Source of the DNA: DATHTC01 sp963746805
GTDB lineage: Bacteria; Actinomycetota; Thermoleophilia; Gaiellales; Gaiellaceae
Assembly: GCA_963746805.1 (NCBI GenBank)
Contig: CAVVCQ010000008.1
Coordinates: 124,001-188,000, forward strand
Reading direction: 5' to 3'
Length of the DNA stretch: 64,000 nt
The notes under the pieces are model-generated. The model saw nothing but the letters and a program-made list of their open reading frames with translations. It had not been told where the DNA came from and searched no databases. Positions within the stretch are counted from its first letter, which is position 1. Each line of letters opens with the position of its first letter. Both the position numbers and the translations under genes were made by a program. Positions 33,625 through 42,580 of this stretch are shown in pieces.

Positions 33625-35148
33625 CTAGCGGGCGGCGCGGAAGACGAACGGGCCGCAGGGGCCGCCCGTCGGCTCGCGCACGAGCCGGCCCTGCGCGTCC
33701 TTCGGCGTCACCGTCAGCGTCGTGCTCGTCGCCGCCACCTGCGCGTAGCTGTAGACGTCGGGCGCCGCACAGGCCATCCCCGGCCCGCGCGGCGGCGGCA
33801 CCTTGAGGAAGAGGCCCGTGATCGCGGCCCCTGCGCCCGGGACGCCGATCGCCTCGTCCACCTCGCGCGAGTACGAGTTCGTCGCGACGGGCCCGGTGAC
33901 GACCTCCCAGATCCCGGTCCCGCCCGGCCCGGCAGGGTCGAGTGAGCGCAGCCGGATCTCGTTGACGAAGTTCGCGTGCGAGTCGGTCGTGAGGAAGACG
34001 ACGTTCCGCACCCGCTGCTGCAGGAACGCGAGCAGACGCTCCCGCTCCGCCGCGTAGCCCTCCCAGCGGTCGTAGGGCAGCGCGTAGAACTGCTGGATCG
34101 GCACCTCGTTGACGACGACCTTCCAGACGGCGGTGGAGGCCGCGATCGCGCGCGTGAAGGCCGCGTACTGGCGCGCGCCGAGCATCGTCCGGCCCGGGTC
34201 GGTGATCGCGGCCAGGCAGGCCGGGTCGACCGGCTGCGCCAGCCCCGGGACGATCGCGACGAAGGCGTTGCGCACCGCCTGCGGCGCCGTCGGCGCGAGG
34301 TCGTCCTTGCACGCCGCGCGCGCCTTCGCGCTGCGGAACGAGCGCTCGTCGAGGAAGAACAGCTCGAGCGTCCGTCCCCAGCGGATGCTGCGGTAGAGCC
34401 CGAGCGCAGGTGTCCACGCCGCGACCGGCGCGTATGCCGCGAACGCCGTCCGTCCCGCCGCGAACACCGCCGCACCGTGCTCGGCGACGGAGAAGTCGTT
34501 GACGAACTCGTGGTCGTCCCAGTGGCTGTAGAGGCCCGTCGACGCGCGGAGGCGACGCAGCGGCGGGAAGCCGAGGTTCTCCCGGTACTTCGCCGCCTTG
34601 GCCGGGACCGTGAGCGCCGGCGGGACGCCTCCGACCTCGCTGTCGGAGTAGATCGTGTCGCCGAGGTTGACGTTGAAGTCGTTGCCCTCGGCGGCCATGC
34701 GGCCGTAGACCTCGAAGCCGTTGTACGCCGGGCGCCCGGTCCGCGGGTCGCGCGTGCCGTCGGCGTCGCCCGTGTAGGCGAAGCGGACGCGCACCGCCGC
34801 GCCGGGCCGCGGCGCGGTGCGGAACGAGCCGACGGGGCTCAGCGCGCGCCCCTGGCGGAATCGGTACCAGTAGCGGCGCGCCGGCGAGAGCGCGACGACG
34901 CGGCGCTGCCCGACAAGCACGCCGATGCGCGCCGTCGGGACGCGCAGCCGCGCCACGGGCATCCCGCGGAAGCGGCGGTCGGCGGACACGTCGGCCCAGA
35001 CCGTCCCCGGGCGCGAGACCGAGGTCCAGAGGACGGCGCCGTCCGCCCGCACCTCGCCGGCCGCGACGCCGAGCGGGAACGCCGGTGCGGCCACAGCCGG
35101 CGCCGGCACGGCCAGGACGAGCGCGAGCGCGGCGGCGAGCCGGAGCAC
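33625..35148 (-). CDS. PhoD-like alkaline phosphatase, secreted
   Basis: 507 residues. Signal peptide (MLRLAAALALVLAVPAPAVA), then a PhoD N-terminal Ig-like domain (FPLGVAAGEVRADGAVLWTS) and a metallophosphatase domain with FAYTGDADG, NLGDTIYSDSE, SHWDDHEFVNDF, FFLDERSFRS and FLTTDSHANFVNE. The family hydrolyses phosphate mono- or diesters with calcium and iron at the cell surface. GTG 35148 lies six bases after TAGGCT, whose TAG is also the stop of the upstream kinase. Two cysteines near the C terminus may bridge. Confidence 0.93.
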   Translation of the reverse strand: MLRLAAALALVLAVPAPAVAAPAFPLGVAAGEVRADGAVLWTSVSRPGTVWADVSADRRFRGMPVARLRVPTARIGVLVGQRRVVALSPARRYWYRFRQGRALSPVGSFRTAPRPGAAVRVRFAYTGDADGTRDPRTGRPAYNGFEVYGRMAAEGNDFNVNLGDTIYSDSEVGGVPPALTVPAKAAKYRENLGFPPLRRLRASTGLYSHWDDHEFVNDFSVAEHGAAVFAAGRTAFAAYAPVAAWTPALGLYRSIRWGRTLELFFLDERSFRSAKARAACKDDLAPTAPQAVRNAFVAIVPGLAQPVDPACLAAITDPGRTMLGARQYAAFTRAIAASTAVWKVVVNEVPIQQFYALPYDRWEGYAAERERLLAFLQQRVRNVVFLTTDSHANFVNEIRLRSLDPAGPGGTGIWEVVTGPVATNSYSREVDEAIGVPGAGAAITGLFLKVPPPRGPGMACAAPDVYSYAQVAATSTTLTVTPKDAQGRLVREPTGGPCGPFVFRAAR

Positions 35149-35157
35149 GGCCGCAGC

Positions 35158-37839
35158 CTATGCGGAGGCGGGCTTGGCCGATGCGTCGCGCAGCTTCGCC
35201 ACGGGACGCTGCCCTGCGACGCTCGGCAGCTCGAACAGAAAGGCGCTCCCCTTCGGTTCCCGCGACTCGACCCAGATGCGGCCGCCCATCCGCTCGACCA
35301 GCTCACTGCAGATGTAGAGCCCGAGGCCGGTGCCGCCGATCCCGCGCGTCATGTCCGGATCGAGCCGGTAGAACTTCTCGAAGATCCGCGGGCGCTCGTT
35401 GACGGGGATGCCCATGCCCTCGTCGAGCACGCGGAAGGCGATCATCCCGTCGGTCTCGCGCACGCCGAGCTCGATCCGGCCGCCGTCCGGCGAGTACTTG
35501 ATGGCGTTCTCGACGAGGTTGACGACGATCTGACGGGTCCGGTCCTTGTCGGCCGCGACGAGCGGCACGTCGTCCGCGACCACGTCGACGCTGATGTGGG
35601 CGGGGGCATGCGTCCTCGTCGCCTCCGCCACCCGCTCGAGGAGCTCGCTCGGGTCGAACGGCTCGGTCTCGAGGTCGACGCGCCCGACGTCGAGCTGGTT
35701 CGCGAGCAGGATCTGGTTGACGACCCGGCCGAGACGGTCCGACTCCTCGACGATGAGCGAGATGAACCGCTCGCGGCCCGCCTCGTCGAGCGCGAAGTCG
35801 TGCCGGCGCAGGGTCTGCGCCGCTCCGTACACGGCCGCGAGCGGCGTCCGGAGCTCGTGCGAGGCGGTCGCGATGAACTCGGCCTGGAGCTCTGCGAGCC
35901 GGTGCGACTCCGTGATGTCGCGGAACGCATAGACCGTGCCGCCGAAGAACTCGACGCCGGAGATCGAGATCCACCGCTCGCCGCGCTCCGTCTCGAGCGG
36001 CAGCGCCTCCGCGCGCGCGGCGTCGCGGGTGAGCGCGATCGGGACGCGCTTCGAGATCTGGTCCCAACCGCGGATCACGTCGGCGGCGGGTTGGCCCGCG
36101 ACCGTCGCCGCGGGCAGGCCCGTGATCGTCTCGGCGCTCGGGTTCCACAGGCGGACGACGCCGGCGCGGTCGAGGAGGAAGACGCCGTCGCCGACGTAGG
36201 TGAGCACACGCGTGGCGTCGGCCCGGGCCTCGACCTCGTCGTAGAGCCGCGCGTTGTCGATCACGACCGCCGCCATGGCCGCGACGGCGCGCACCCACGA
36301 CAGGTCGTCGGACGTATAGCGGCGTCCCGGCTCGCCGATCACGAGCGTGAGCGCACCGACGACGCGCCCTCCGCGGGTGAGCAGCGGCGCGATGATTCGC
36401 TCCGCGGTCACGAGCGGCTGCCCATCGCGAACCACGCCGAGGACGTCGGCCTCTGGCTCCGGGCCCGGCTCGGGCGACGACGGCGGCGGCTCGGCCCGCT
36501 GGGCGACGAGGCGGACGACGCGGCCGTCCTCCTCGCGCACGTCCACGACGCACGAGTCCGCGAGTTCGCGAACTGCGAGCGAGGCGGCCTCCTCGAGCGT
36601 CTTGCGGTAGTCCAGCGACGACGACAGCACGGCCGCGGCGGCGGCGACGAAGTCCACCCTGCGCTGCCGGTCGTGCGCGTCGGCCGTGGCCGTGGCCTCC
36701 GCAGCACGCAGCCCCTTGCGGTCCTCGTCGGCCGTCTTCCGGTCGGTGACGTCGAGCAGGGAGCCCTGGACGCACAGCGGCCGGCCGCGAGCGTCGAACA
36801 CGACCGCGGCCTCGTCCCGCACCCAGACGGTGCGGCCGTCGCGGGAGACGAGCCGGTACTCGAGCACGCCGGTCGGCGTGCGCTCGCGCGCGGCCGAGAG
36901 CCGCTCGACCACGCGATCGCGGTCGTCGGGATGGACGAGCCGCGCGAAGAGCCCGGGATCGGCGAGCCACTCCTCGGCCGTGTACCCGAGCAGGCGGTCG
37001 ACCTGCGGGCTGACGAACGTCGGCGCTCCGTCCGCATCCGCGGCGCGGACGTACGTGACGACGGGCAGGTGCGACGTGAGGGAGCGGTACTTCGCCTCGA
37101 CCTCGCCGAGCCGCTCGCCGATCCGCCCCACCTCGCCGACATCGTGTGCGACGAGCAGGGCCGCGCGATCCGCGCCCGTGGGCACGGCGGACACTGCGAC
37201 CGTGAGCTCGGTGCCGTCGCTGCGCCGGTGCACGGACTCCTGCGCGGCGACCGTCTCACCCTCCTCCACCGCGGCGAGGAGGCGCTCGGCGTCCTCGCCG
37301 TCGACGAACAGGTCGGCGAGCGGCCGGCCGACGATCTCGTCCTCGGCGTAGCCGTACATCGCGGTCGCGCCCGGGCTCCAGCCGGCGACGGCGCCCGCCG
37401 CGTCGAGCGGCACCACCGCCTCGGCGGCGACCTCGCGCACGGCGGCGAGTACGCGCCCCGCACGGTCGCGCTCGTGCGCGGCCGATCGCGCGCGGTCGGA
37501 CAGCCAGCCGACGAGCCCGGCTGCCGCGAGCCACGCCGGCAGCGCGATGAGCGCCTCGAGCGACTGGTCGGCGACGAGGAAGAAGCTCAGCGCCCAGCCG
37601 ACCACCGCGGCGACGAGCCCTGCCGGGAGGCCGCCGAGCACGGCCGCGAGGATGGCGATCGCGACGCCGGCGGCGGTCGCGACGACCGGCTGGCTCTCCG
37701 GCCAGTCCCTGACGGGCACATGGAGTGCGACCTCGGCCGCCACGGCGACGATCGCGACGAGGGCGGAGCGGGTGCGCGGCTCTGCGAGTGACAACGGCAG
37801 CTCCCTGGCTGGGCTGGCGGGAACCGAAGAGTCAACCAC
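35158..37839 (-). CDS. Membrane PAS/GAF sensor histidine kinase
   Basis: 893 residues. N-terminal membrane block (about 25-110), PAS (128-240), PAS with PAC (255-375, DRVVERLSAARERTPTGVLE), GAF (398-545), PAS (550-665), then HisKA with intact H-box ATASHELRTPLAAVYGAAQT (His near 660) and the ATPase domain: NLVENAIKYSPDGG (N box), DEGMGIP (G1), GGTGLGLYI (G2). Signal unknown; redox, light or small molecules are possible through PAS/GAF. No response regulator is adjacent, so its partner is elsewhere or is the single-domain regulator at 42581. Confidence 0.93.
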   Translation of the reverse strand: MVDSSVPASPARELPLSLAEPRTRSALVAIVAVAAEVALHVPVRDWPESQPVVATAAGVAIAILAAVLGGLPAGLVAAVVGWALSFFLVADQSLEALIALPAWLAAAGLVGWLSDRARSAAHERDRAGRVLAAVREVAAEAVVPLDAAGAVAGWSPGATAMYGYAEDEIVGRPLADLFVDGEDAERLLAAVEEGETVAAQESVHRRSDGTELTVAVSAVPTGADRAALLVAHDVGEVGRIGERLGEVEAKYRSLTSHLPVVTYVRAADADGAPTFVSPQVDRLLGYTAEEWLADPGLFARLVHPDDRDRVVERLSAARERTPTGVLEYRLVSRDGRTVWVRDEAAVVFDARGRPLCVQGSLLDVTDRKTADEDRKGLRAAEATATADAHDRQRRVDFVAAAAAVLSSSLDYRKTLEEAASLAVRELADSCVVDVREEDGRVVRLVAQRAEPPPSSPEPGPEPEADVLGVVRDGQPLVTAERIIAPLLTRGGRVVGALTLVIGEPGRRYTSDDLSWVRAVAAMAAVVIDNARLYDEVEARADATRVLTYVGDGVFLLDRAGVVRLWNPSAETITGLPAATVAGQPAADVIRGWDQISKRVPIALTRDAARAEALPLETERGERWISISGVEFFGGTVYAFRDITESHRLAELQAEFIATASHELRTPLAAVYGAAQTLRRHDFALDEAGRERFISLIVEESDRLGRVVNQILLANQLDVGRVDLETEPFDPSELLERVAEATRTHAPAHISVDVVADDVPLVAADKDRTRQIVVNLVENAIKYSPDGGRIELGVRETDGMIAFRVLDEGMGIPVNERPRIFEKFYRLDPDMTRGIGGTGLGLYICSELVERMGGRIWVESREPKGSAFLFELPSVAGQRPVAKLRDASAKPASA

Positions 37840-37902
37840 TTCGACGCGGGCGGCGGCGGCCCCTGCCGAGATCCGCGCCCGAGGCAGCTGACCGGACGAG
37901 GC

Positions 37903-38196
37903 TCAGCTGAGGTCGCGAGCCGTCACCTCGTACTCCTCGGCGCTGACGACGCTCCCGTCGAGCGCCCCGGCTGCTCTGCTCCGGAGCTGCGAGGCCGTCA
38001 CCCGGCTGGCCTCCATCGCGGCCTGGTCCTCCCACAGCGTCATCGTCAGCACTCGACCGCTGTCGGCGCTGACGAGGAGATACGCGCCGCTGACCCCGCT
38101 CATCGTCCGAATCTCGTCGATCGCCTGCTGGAAGGCCGTTTCGGCCTCGCCGATCCGTTCGGCTGGAACCTCGTACCTCGCGACTCGCGCAAACAT
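37903..38196 (-). CDS. Antibiotic biosynthesis monooxygenase-like (ABM fold) small protein
   Basis: 97 residues. MFARVARYEVPAERIGEAET, then SGAYLLVSADSGRVLTMTLW and EDQAAMEASRVTASQLRS show the ferredoxin-like ABM domain pattern (strand, helix, GxYLL strand, W-E-D-xxAM helix). Such proteins include heme-degrading or quinol monooxygenases and many without activity. ATG 38196 is preferred because GGAGG lies 8 nt upstream; GTG 38202 is too close to it. Confidence 0.75.
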   Translation of the reverse strand: MFARVARYEVPAERIGEAETAFQQAIDEIRTMSGVSGAYLLVSADSGRVLTMTLWEDQAAMEASRVTASQLRSRAAGALDGSVVSAEEYEVTARDLS

Positions 38197-38300
38197 CGTC
38201 ACGGCCTCCGCTTCGATTCACTGGAGTATCTCGGGTGGCACAAGCCTCGTACGGCCCGACGCGCGGGGCGACGCGTCTCGAACGAACCGACGGGAGGAGG

Positions 38301-38371
<71 letters not shown>

Positions 38372-38393
38372 AAGGCGTCGCTAGCGTAGCCGG

Positions 38394-39149
38394 GTGCGGC
38401 CCGACGCGTTCGCGTGGACGAGCCATCCGGAGGCCGTGCTCGGGCTGGCCGCGCTCACGGCCGCGTACGCGCTCGGCGTCCGTCGACACCCCGCCCCGAC
38501 GTGGCGCGTGGCGGCCTTCGGGAGCGGCGTCCTGCTTCTCCTGATCGTGGCCGTCAGCCCGCTCGAGTCGCTCTCGTTCCACCTCCTCACCGCGCATCTG
38601 CTGCAGAACGTCGTTCTCGCCGAATGGGCGCCGGCGCTGCTCGTCCTCGGCGTGCCGCCCGCGCTCGCAGCCGCGATCGCGGACCGCCTGCCGGGCGCCC
38701 GCGTGCTCCTCCATCCCGCCTTCGGGCTTCCGCTCTGGCTCGCGACGTACTTCCTCTGGCACCTCCCGCCGGCCTACGACGCGGCGCTGCGCCATCCGCA
38801 CACGCTGCTCCACCTCGAGCACGCCTGTTACCTGACCGCGGGCGTCCTCTTCTGGTGGCCGCTCCTCCAGAACCGGCCGCATGCGCTCCGGCCGCAGGTG
38901 CGCGCCGCGTTCCTCTTCGGCGCGTTCGTGCTCGCGAGCCCGCTCGGCCTCCTGCTCGCGCTCCTTCCGAACCCGATCTACGACTACTACGAGGGCGGCT
39001 TCGACCGCTGGGATCTGTCCGCGATCGAGGATCAGCAGATCGCGGGCGTGACGATGGCGGGCGAGCAGGCGCTCGTCTTCTTCGCCGTCTTCGCCGTGTT
39101 CTTCTTCCGCTTCCTCGCCGAGGAGGAGCGTGATACAGATCGGCCATGA
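38394..39149 (+). CDS. CtaG-family cytochrome c oxidase assembly membrane protein
   Basis: 251 residues with about seven membrane helices, matching the caa3_CtaG family. Typical histidines: SFHLLTAHLLQNVVLAEWAP, FLWHLPPAYDAALRHPHTLL, HLEHACYLTAGVLFWWPLL, and DQQIAGVTMAGEQALVFF. The family helps metallate or assemble cytochrome oxidase. GTG 38394 has TAGCGT six bases upstream and no ribosome site (leaderless pattern). Its stop overlaps the next gene as ATGA. Confidence 0.92.
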   Translation: MRPDAFAWTSHPEAVLGLAALTAAYALGVRRHPAPTWRVAAFGSGVLLLLIVAVSPLESLSFHLLTAHLLQNVVLAEWAPALLVLGVPPALAAAIADRLPGARVLLHPAFGLPLWLATYFLWHLPPAYDAALRHPHTLLHLEHACYLTAGVLFWWPLLQNRPHALRPQVRAAFLFGAFVLASPLGLLLALLPNPIYDYYEGGFDRWDLSAIEDQQIAGVTMAGEQALVFFAVFAVFFFRFLAEEERDTDRP

Positions 39150-40302
39150 GCGCGGTGGCCGTCGTGGGCGCGGGCCCGGCGGGCCTCGCCGTCGCCGCGA
39201 TGCTGCGGCGCGAGGGGATCGCCGCGGTCGTCCTCGAGGCCGGCGACGAGCCGGGCGCCGCGTGGGCCTGGCGCTACGACCGGCTGCGGCTGCACACGCA
39301 CCGCCGCCTCTCGGGGCTTCCCGGCCACGCCATTCCGCGCGCGTACGGGCCGTGGGTGGCGCGCGACGACGTCCAGGCCTACCTCGCGCGACTACGCGCG
39401 GCGCGCACGAGCTCGACGTCCGCACGCGAACGCCGGTCGAGCGGATCGACCGCGACGGCGAGGGCTGGGTGCTGCGGACGCCCGACGGCGACGTGGCCGC
39501 GTCGCGGGTGGTCGTCGCGACCGGGATGAACCGGGAGCCGCTCCTGCCCGACTGGCCCGGCCGCGACCGCTTCCCGGGCGAGGTCGTCCACGCCCGCGAC
39601 TACCGCGAGCCCGGGCCCTACGCCGGCCGTTCGGTGCTCGTCGTCGGCTCGGGGAACTCCGGCGCCGAGATCGCGGTCGACCTCCACGGCGGCGGCGCGG
39701 CGCCCGTCTGGCTCTCGGTCCGGACGATCCCCCACATCGTCCGCCGGGATACGGCCGGGATCCCGACCCAGGCCCTCGGAATCGCGCTCGGGAAGCTACC
39801 GCGGCGCACGATCGACCCGATCTCGCGGACGCTGCGCCGCATCAGCCTCCCCGACCTCAGCGCGAAGGGGCTGCCGCCGAAGGAGCATCCGCTCTCGAGC
39901 TTCGCGGCCCATCCGCGTATCCCGATCGTCGACGTGGGGATCGTGGCGGCCGTGGAGCGCGGCGACGTCGAGGTCGTGCCCGCGGTCGAGGCCTTCGACG
40001 GCGCCGAGGTCGTGCTCGCCGGCGGTCGCCGGCTGCGGCCGGACGCGGTCGTCGCGGCGACCGGCTTCCGCCCGGCACTCGAGCTGCTCGTCGGCCACCT
40101 CGGCGTGCTCGACGCCTCCGGCCGGCCGCTCGTGCACGTGGAGGCCGAGCACACCGACGCGCCCGGCCTCCACTTCGTCGGCTTCACGCCGTCGCTCGGC
40201 GGCGCCCTCCGCCTCATCTCGTCGGAGGCGCGCACACTCGCGCGCGCCGTCGCCGCGGCCGAGGCGGCGGCCGCGTCAGGCGCGGCGGCGCTCAGCGCCT
40301 GA
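39146..40302 (+). pseudogene. Flavin-dependent monooxygenase (FMO/BVMO-like), frameshifted
   Basis: The N-terminal frame from ATG 39146 has the FAD motif VAVVGAGPAGLAVAAMLRRE and YDRLRLHTHRRLSGLPG. Near 39395, after DDVQAYLAR, one base is missing and the protein continues in the next frame with HELDVRTRTPVERID, VVVATGMNREPLLPDWPGRD, the second dinucleotide site RSVLVVGSGNSGAEIAVDL and VVAATGFRPALELLVGHLG. Restored length is about 385 residues, normal for small flavoprotein monooxygenases. Likely NADPH- and FAD-dependent oxygenation of an unknown substrate. The ATG overlaps the CtaG stop (ATGA). Confidence 0.85.
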
Positions 40303-40308
40303 GCGCAC

Positions 40309-40662
40309 TCAACGCGAAGCGGCCTTCGGCTTCCGCGACGTGCTCGTCTTCCGGGAGGTCGAGCGCCGGCGCTGTCCGCCGCCGTTCCCGCTCGACTGCG
40401 AGCTCTGCGTCTGGCGCACGCGCGCGACGAGGTCGTCGGGCAACTCCGAGGCGCGAGTCTTCGCCTCATCCATGACGCCCTTGGCCTGACGCGAGAACGC
40501 GTCGCTCCGCACGAGGGCGTACACGGCGGCACCCGCCGCCGGCAGGAGCAGCCAGCGCGGCGCGCCCCCGCGAGGACGCTTGCCCTCGGCGGCGTCCGCC
40601 ATGTTGGACAGGCGCTCCGCGTAGTCGGTCACCTGTTCGGAGAAGCTCTGGATCCGTCCCAT
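40309..40662 (-). CDS. Hypothetical protein with one membrane helix (117 aa)
   Basis: ATG 40662 follows AAGGGG by 8 nt. MGRIQSFSEQVTDYAERLSN, then a hydrophobic patch WLLLPAAGAAVYALV (about residues 37-52), a helix KGVMDEAKTRASELPDDLVA and a basic Ser/Arg/Lys tail (RRRSTSRKTSTSRKPKAASR), histone-H1-like in composition. It may link the membrane with nucleic acid, but this is inference. A longer frame into tRNA-Pro is rejected. Confidence 0.7.
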   Translation of the reverse strand: MGRIQSFSEQVTDYAERLSNMADAAEGKRPRGGAPRWLLLPAAGAAVYALVRSDAFSRQAKGVMDEAKTRASELPDDLVARVRQTQSSQSSGNGGGQRRRSTSRKTSTSRKPKAASR

Positions 40663-40796
40663 GCTGTGACCCCTTCCTCTGTGTTCACGTCCGTCCTCGC
40701 CACATTTCCGCGGCGTGCGGAACGAAACCCCTGCACGTGAGCCAGAACGTGCGAACGGCGCGGCGGCCCGAGTGGGAGCCGCCGTCACCGCGGAGG

Positions 40797-40871
40797 TCGG
40801 GGCGGCCGGATTCGAACCGGCGACTTCGCGCCCCCAAAGCGCGCGCTCTGACCAGGCTGAGCTACGCCCCG
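40797..40871 (-). tRNA. tRNA-Pro(TGG)
   Basis: 75-nt cloverleaf beginning with C as usual for proline tRNA: acceptor CGGGGCG/CGCCCCG, anticodon loop TTTGGGG (anticodon TGG), T arm GCCGG-TTCGAAT-CCGGC, no encoded CCA. Confidence 0.96.
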
Positions 40872-40925
40872 TAGCCATCGGAGTGTAGGCGGACGAGGGC
40901 GCGCTGCCGATAGCGTCGCCCGCCG

Positions 40926-41879
40926 GTGGGCGAGCCGATCATCCATCTCGTCGGGCAGCCGACCGACCGGCGGGCCGGGCTCGGCGTGGCGATGGTCGCG
41001 GGCGCGGCGGTCCTCTTCGGGATCAACGGGAGCGTGTCGAAGGTCGTGCTCGAGTCCGGGCTGACCTCGGTCCAGCTGACCCAGGCGCGCTCGATCGGTG
41101 CCGCGCTCGGTTTCGCGCTCATTCTCGCCCTGACGAACCCCGGCCGCCTGAAGGTCACCTGGCGGGAGCTGCCGTTCCTGCTCGTCTTCGGGATCACCGG
41201 CGTGGCGTTCGTGCAGTGGTTCTACTTCATCTCGATCCACCGGCTGCCGGTCGGGATCGCGCTCCTGATCGAGTACCTCGCGCCACTGCTCGTCGCGCTC
41301 TGGGCGCGCTACGTCCTGCACGAGGACGTCCGCCGCCGGATCTGGGCCGCGCTCGCGCTGGCGCTCGTCGGGCTGTCGCTGATCGTCGAGCTCTGGGGCG
41401 CGGGCGAGAGCGCGCTCGACAGCGTCGGGATCGCGGCCTCGCTCGCCGCCTGCATCGCATACGCGGTCTACATCCTCATGGCCGAGCGCGGCGTCACCCG
41501 GCGGGACCCGATCTCGCTCACGGCCTACGGCTTCGCGTTCGCGGCGCTGTTCTGGCTCGCCGTCCAACCGCTCTGGAAGTTTCCGTTCGCCACCATGGAC
41601 GACAGCGTCTCCCTGCTGGGGAATCTCGACCACCGGACGGCCCCGCTCTGGCTCCTCGTCGCCTTCGTGGTGCTCGTCGGGACGATGGCGACGTTCGCGC
41701 TCGTCGTCTCGGCGCTCCGCCATCTCTCGGCGACGCGCGTCGGGATCGTCGCCATGCTCGAGCCCGTCGCGGCCGCCGCGGTGGCCTGGGCGTGGCTCGG
41801 CGAGATGCTCGGGACGGCCCAGCTGATCGGGGGGGCGATCGTCCTCGCCGGGATCGCATTGGCACAGACGGCGCGGTGA
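40926..41879 (+). CDS. EamA-family (DMT superfamily) transporter
   Basis: 317 residues and ten membrane helices formed by two EamA repeats: GVAMVAGAAVLFGINGSVSK for the first and the half starting GIAASLAACIAYAVYILMAE for the second; the second repeat ends ATRVGIVAMLEPVAAAAVAW, a typical EamA signature. Likely exports metabolites or amino acids; substrate unknown. GTG start with TAGCGT nine bases upstream. A 46-nt stem structure starts 2 nt after its stop codon. Confidence 0.93.
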   Translation: MGEPIIHLVGQPTDRRAGLGVAMVAGAAVLFGINGSVSKVVLESGLTSVQLTQARSIGAALGFALILALTNPGRLKVTWRELPFLLVFGITGVAFVQWFYFISIHRLPVGIALLIEYLAPLLVALWARYVLHEDVRRRIWAALALALVGLSLIVELWGAGESALDSVGIAASLAACIAYAVYILMAERGVTRRDPISLTAYGFAFAALFWLAVQPLWKFPFATMDDSVSLLGNLDHRTAPLWLLVAFVVLVGTMATFALVVSALRHLSATRVGIVAMLEPVAAAAVAWAWLGEMLGTAQLIGGAIVLAGIALAQTAR

Positions 41880-41880
41880 A

Positions 41881-41926
41881 GGAACCCGTAGATCTCCCCC
41901 CGAAAGGGGAGGCACGCTAGGGTTCC
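41881..41926 (+). other. Two-stem RNA structure between the EamA gene and the CAP gene
   Basis: Outer stem GGAACCC (41881-41887) with GGGTTCC (41920-41926); inner hairpin CTCCCC (41894-41899) with GGGGAG (41906-41911), loop CCGAAA. It lies between the EamA stop and the CAP ATG. It could be a terminator-like 3' structure or a leader element of the CAP gene. It does not match a riboswitch consensus known to me. Confidence 0.5.
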
Positions 41927-41945
41927 GTCCCGTTCACTGACAGCG

Positions 41946-42419
41946 ATGCCCAGAATTCCCCACATCTGCGCTGTCGTCGTCGTGCTCGCCATGCTGCTCG
42001 TGGCCGCGCCGGCGGGGGCTGCGCCCATGAGCTCGGGCGAGCGTTCCGTCCTCGCGGAGATGAATCGCGTGCGCGCGCAGCACGGCCTCGCGCTGCTCCG
42101 CTTCGACGCGACGCTGCAGCGCGCCGCGCGCGCCCACACGCGCTCGATGGTCGCCCGCAACGTCTTCGCGCACGGCGACTTCGCCACGCGGATGCGCCGC
42201 TTCGGCGTCCGCGCTCCCTACCTCGCCGAGAACCTCGCCTGGGGCAGCGGTTCAGCGTCGAGCCCCCGCGCGATCGTGCAGATGTGGCTGAACAGCCCGC
42301 CCCACCGCAAGAACCTCCTCCGCGCGGGCTTCCGGCGCGTCGGGGTCGGGGCGCTGATGGGCACGTTCAGCGGTGCGAGCGGCGCCCGCGTCGTCACCGC
42401 CGACTTCGCCGGCAGTTAG
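41946..42419 (+). CDS. Secreted CAP/SCP-domain protein
   Basis: 157 residues. Signal peptide (about 1-25, ICAVVVVLAMLLVAAPAGAA) and a bacterial CAP domain: SVLAEMNRVRAQHGLALLRF, AARAHTRSMVARNVFAHGDF, YLAENLAWGSG, IVQMWLNSPPHRKNLL. The His and Glu of the CAP cavity are present. These proteins are extracytoplasmic with poorly known roles (lipid or wall binding). The stop codon adjoins the inverted-repeat element 42420-42579. Confidence 0.92.
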   Translation: MPRIPHICAVVVVLAMLLVAAPAGAAPMSSGERSVLAEMNRVRAQHGLALLRFDATLQRAARAHTRSMVARNVFAHGDFATRMRRFGVRAPYLAENLAWGSGSASSPRAIVQMWLNSPPHRKNLLRAGFRRVGVGALMGTFSGASGARVVTADFAGS

Positions 42420-42579
42420 TAGGAGCCCTCGGCGAAATACCATGCCGCCGGCGCACACTGCTCGCCCTGCGGACGGCGTCCTCGGTCGCGTCGATAGCGC
42501 CGCTATCGACCCTCCCTGCGTCTTGCCGCAGACCGAGCAGCGACGCCGTCGACGAACGGCATTCCGCCGAGAACTCCTA
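42420..42579. repeat. Dispersed inverted-repeat element, copy 1
   Basis: Bounded by TAGGAG...CTCGGCG and CGCCGAG...CTCCTA. It contains a 43-nt block (42458-42500) identical to copy 2 at 56740-56782, including the palindromic GATAGCG-C-CGCTATC. It fills the space between the CAP stop (42419) and the stop of the convergent response regulator (42581). Its interior has no gene; a conserved-looking translation is a by-product of the nucleotide repeat. Confidence 0.85.
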
Positions 42580-42580
42580 G

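Noticed and set aside
42440..42580. Small protein encoded by the repeat (RRRTLLALRTASSVASIA)
   Set aside because: Similarity between copies is better explained at the nucleotide level: changes preserve hairpin pairing, there is no start with ribosome site, and the frames end differently.
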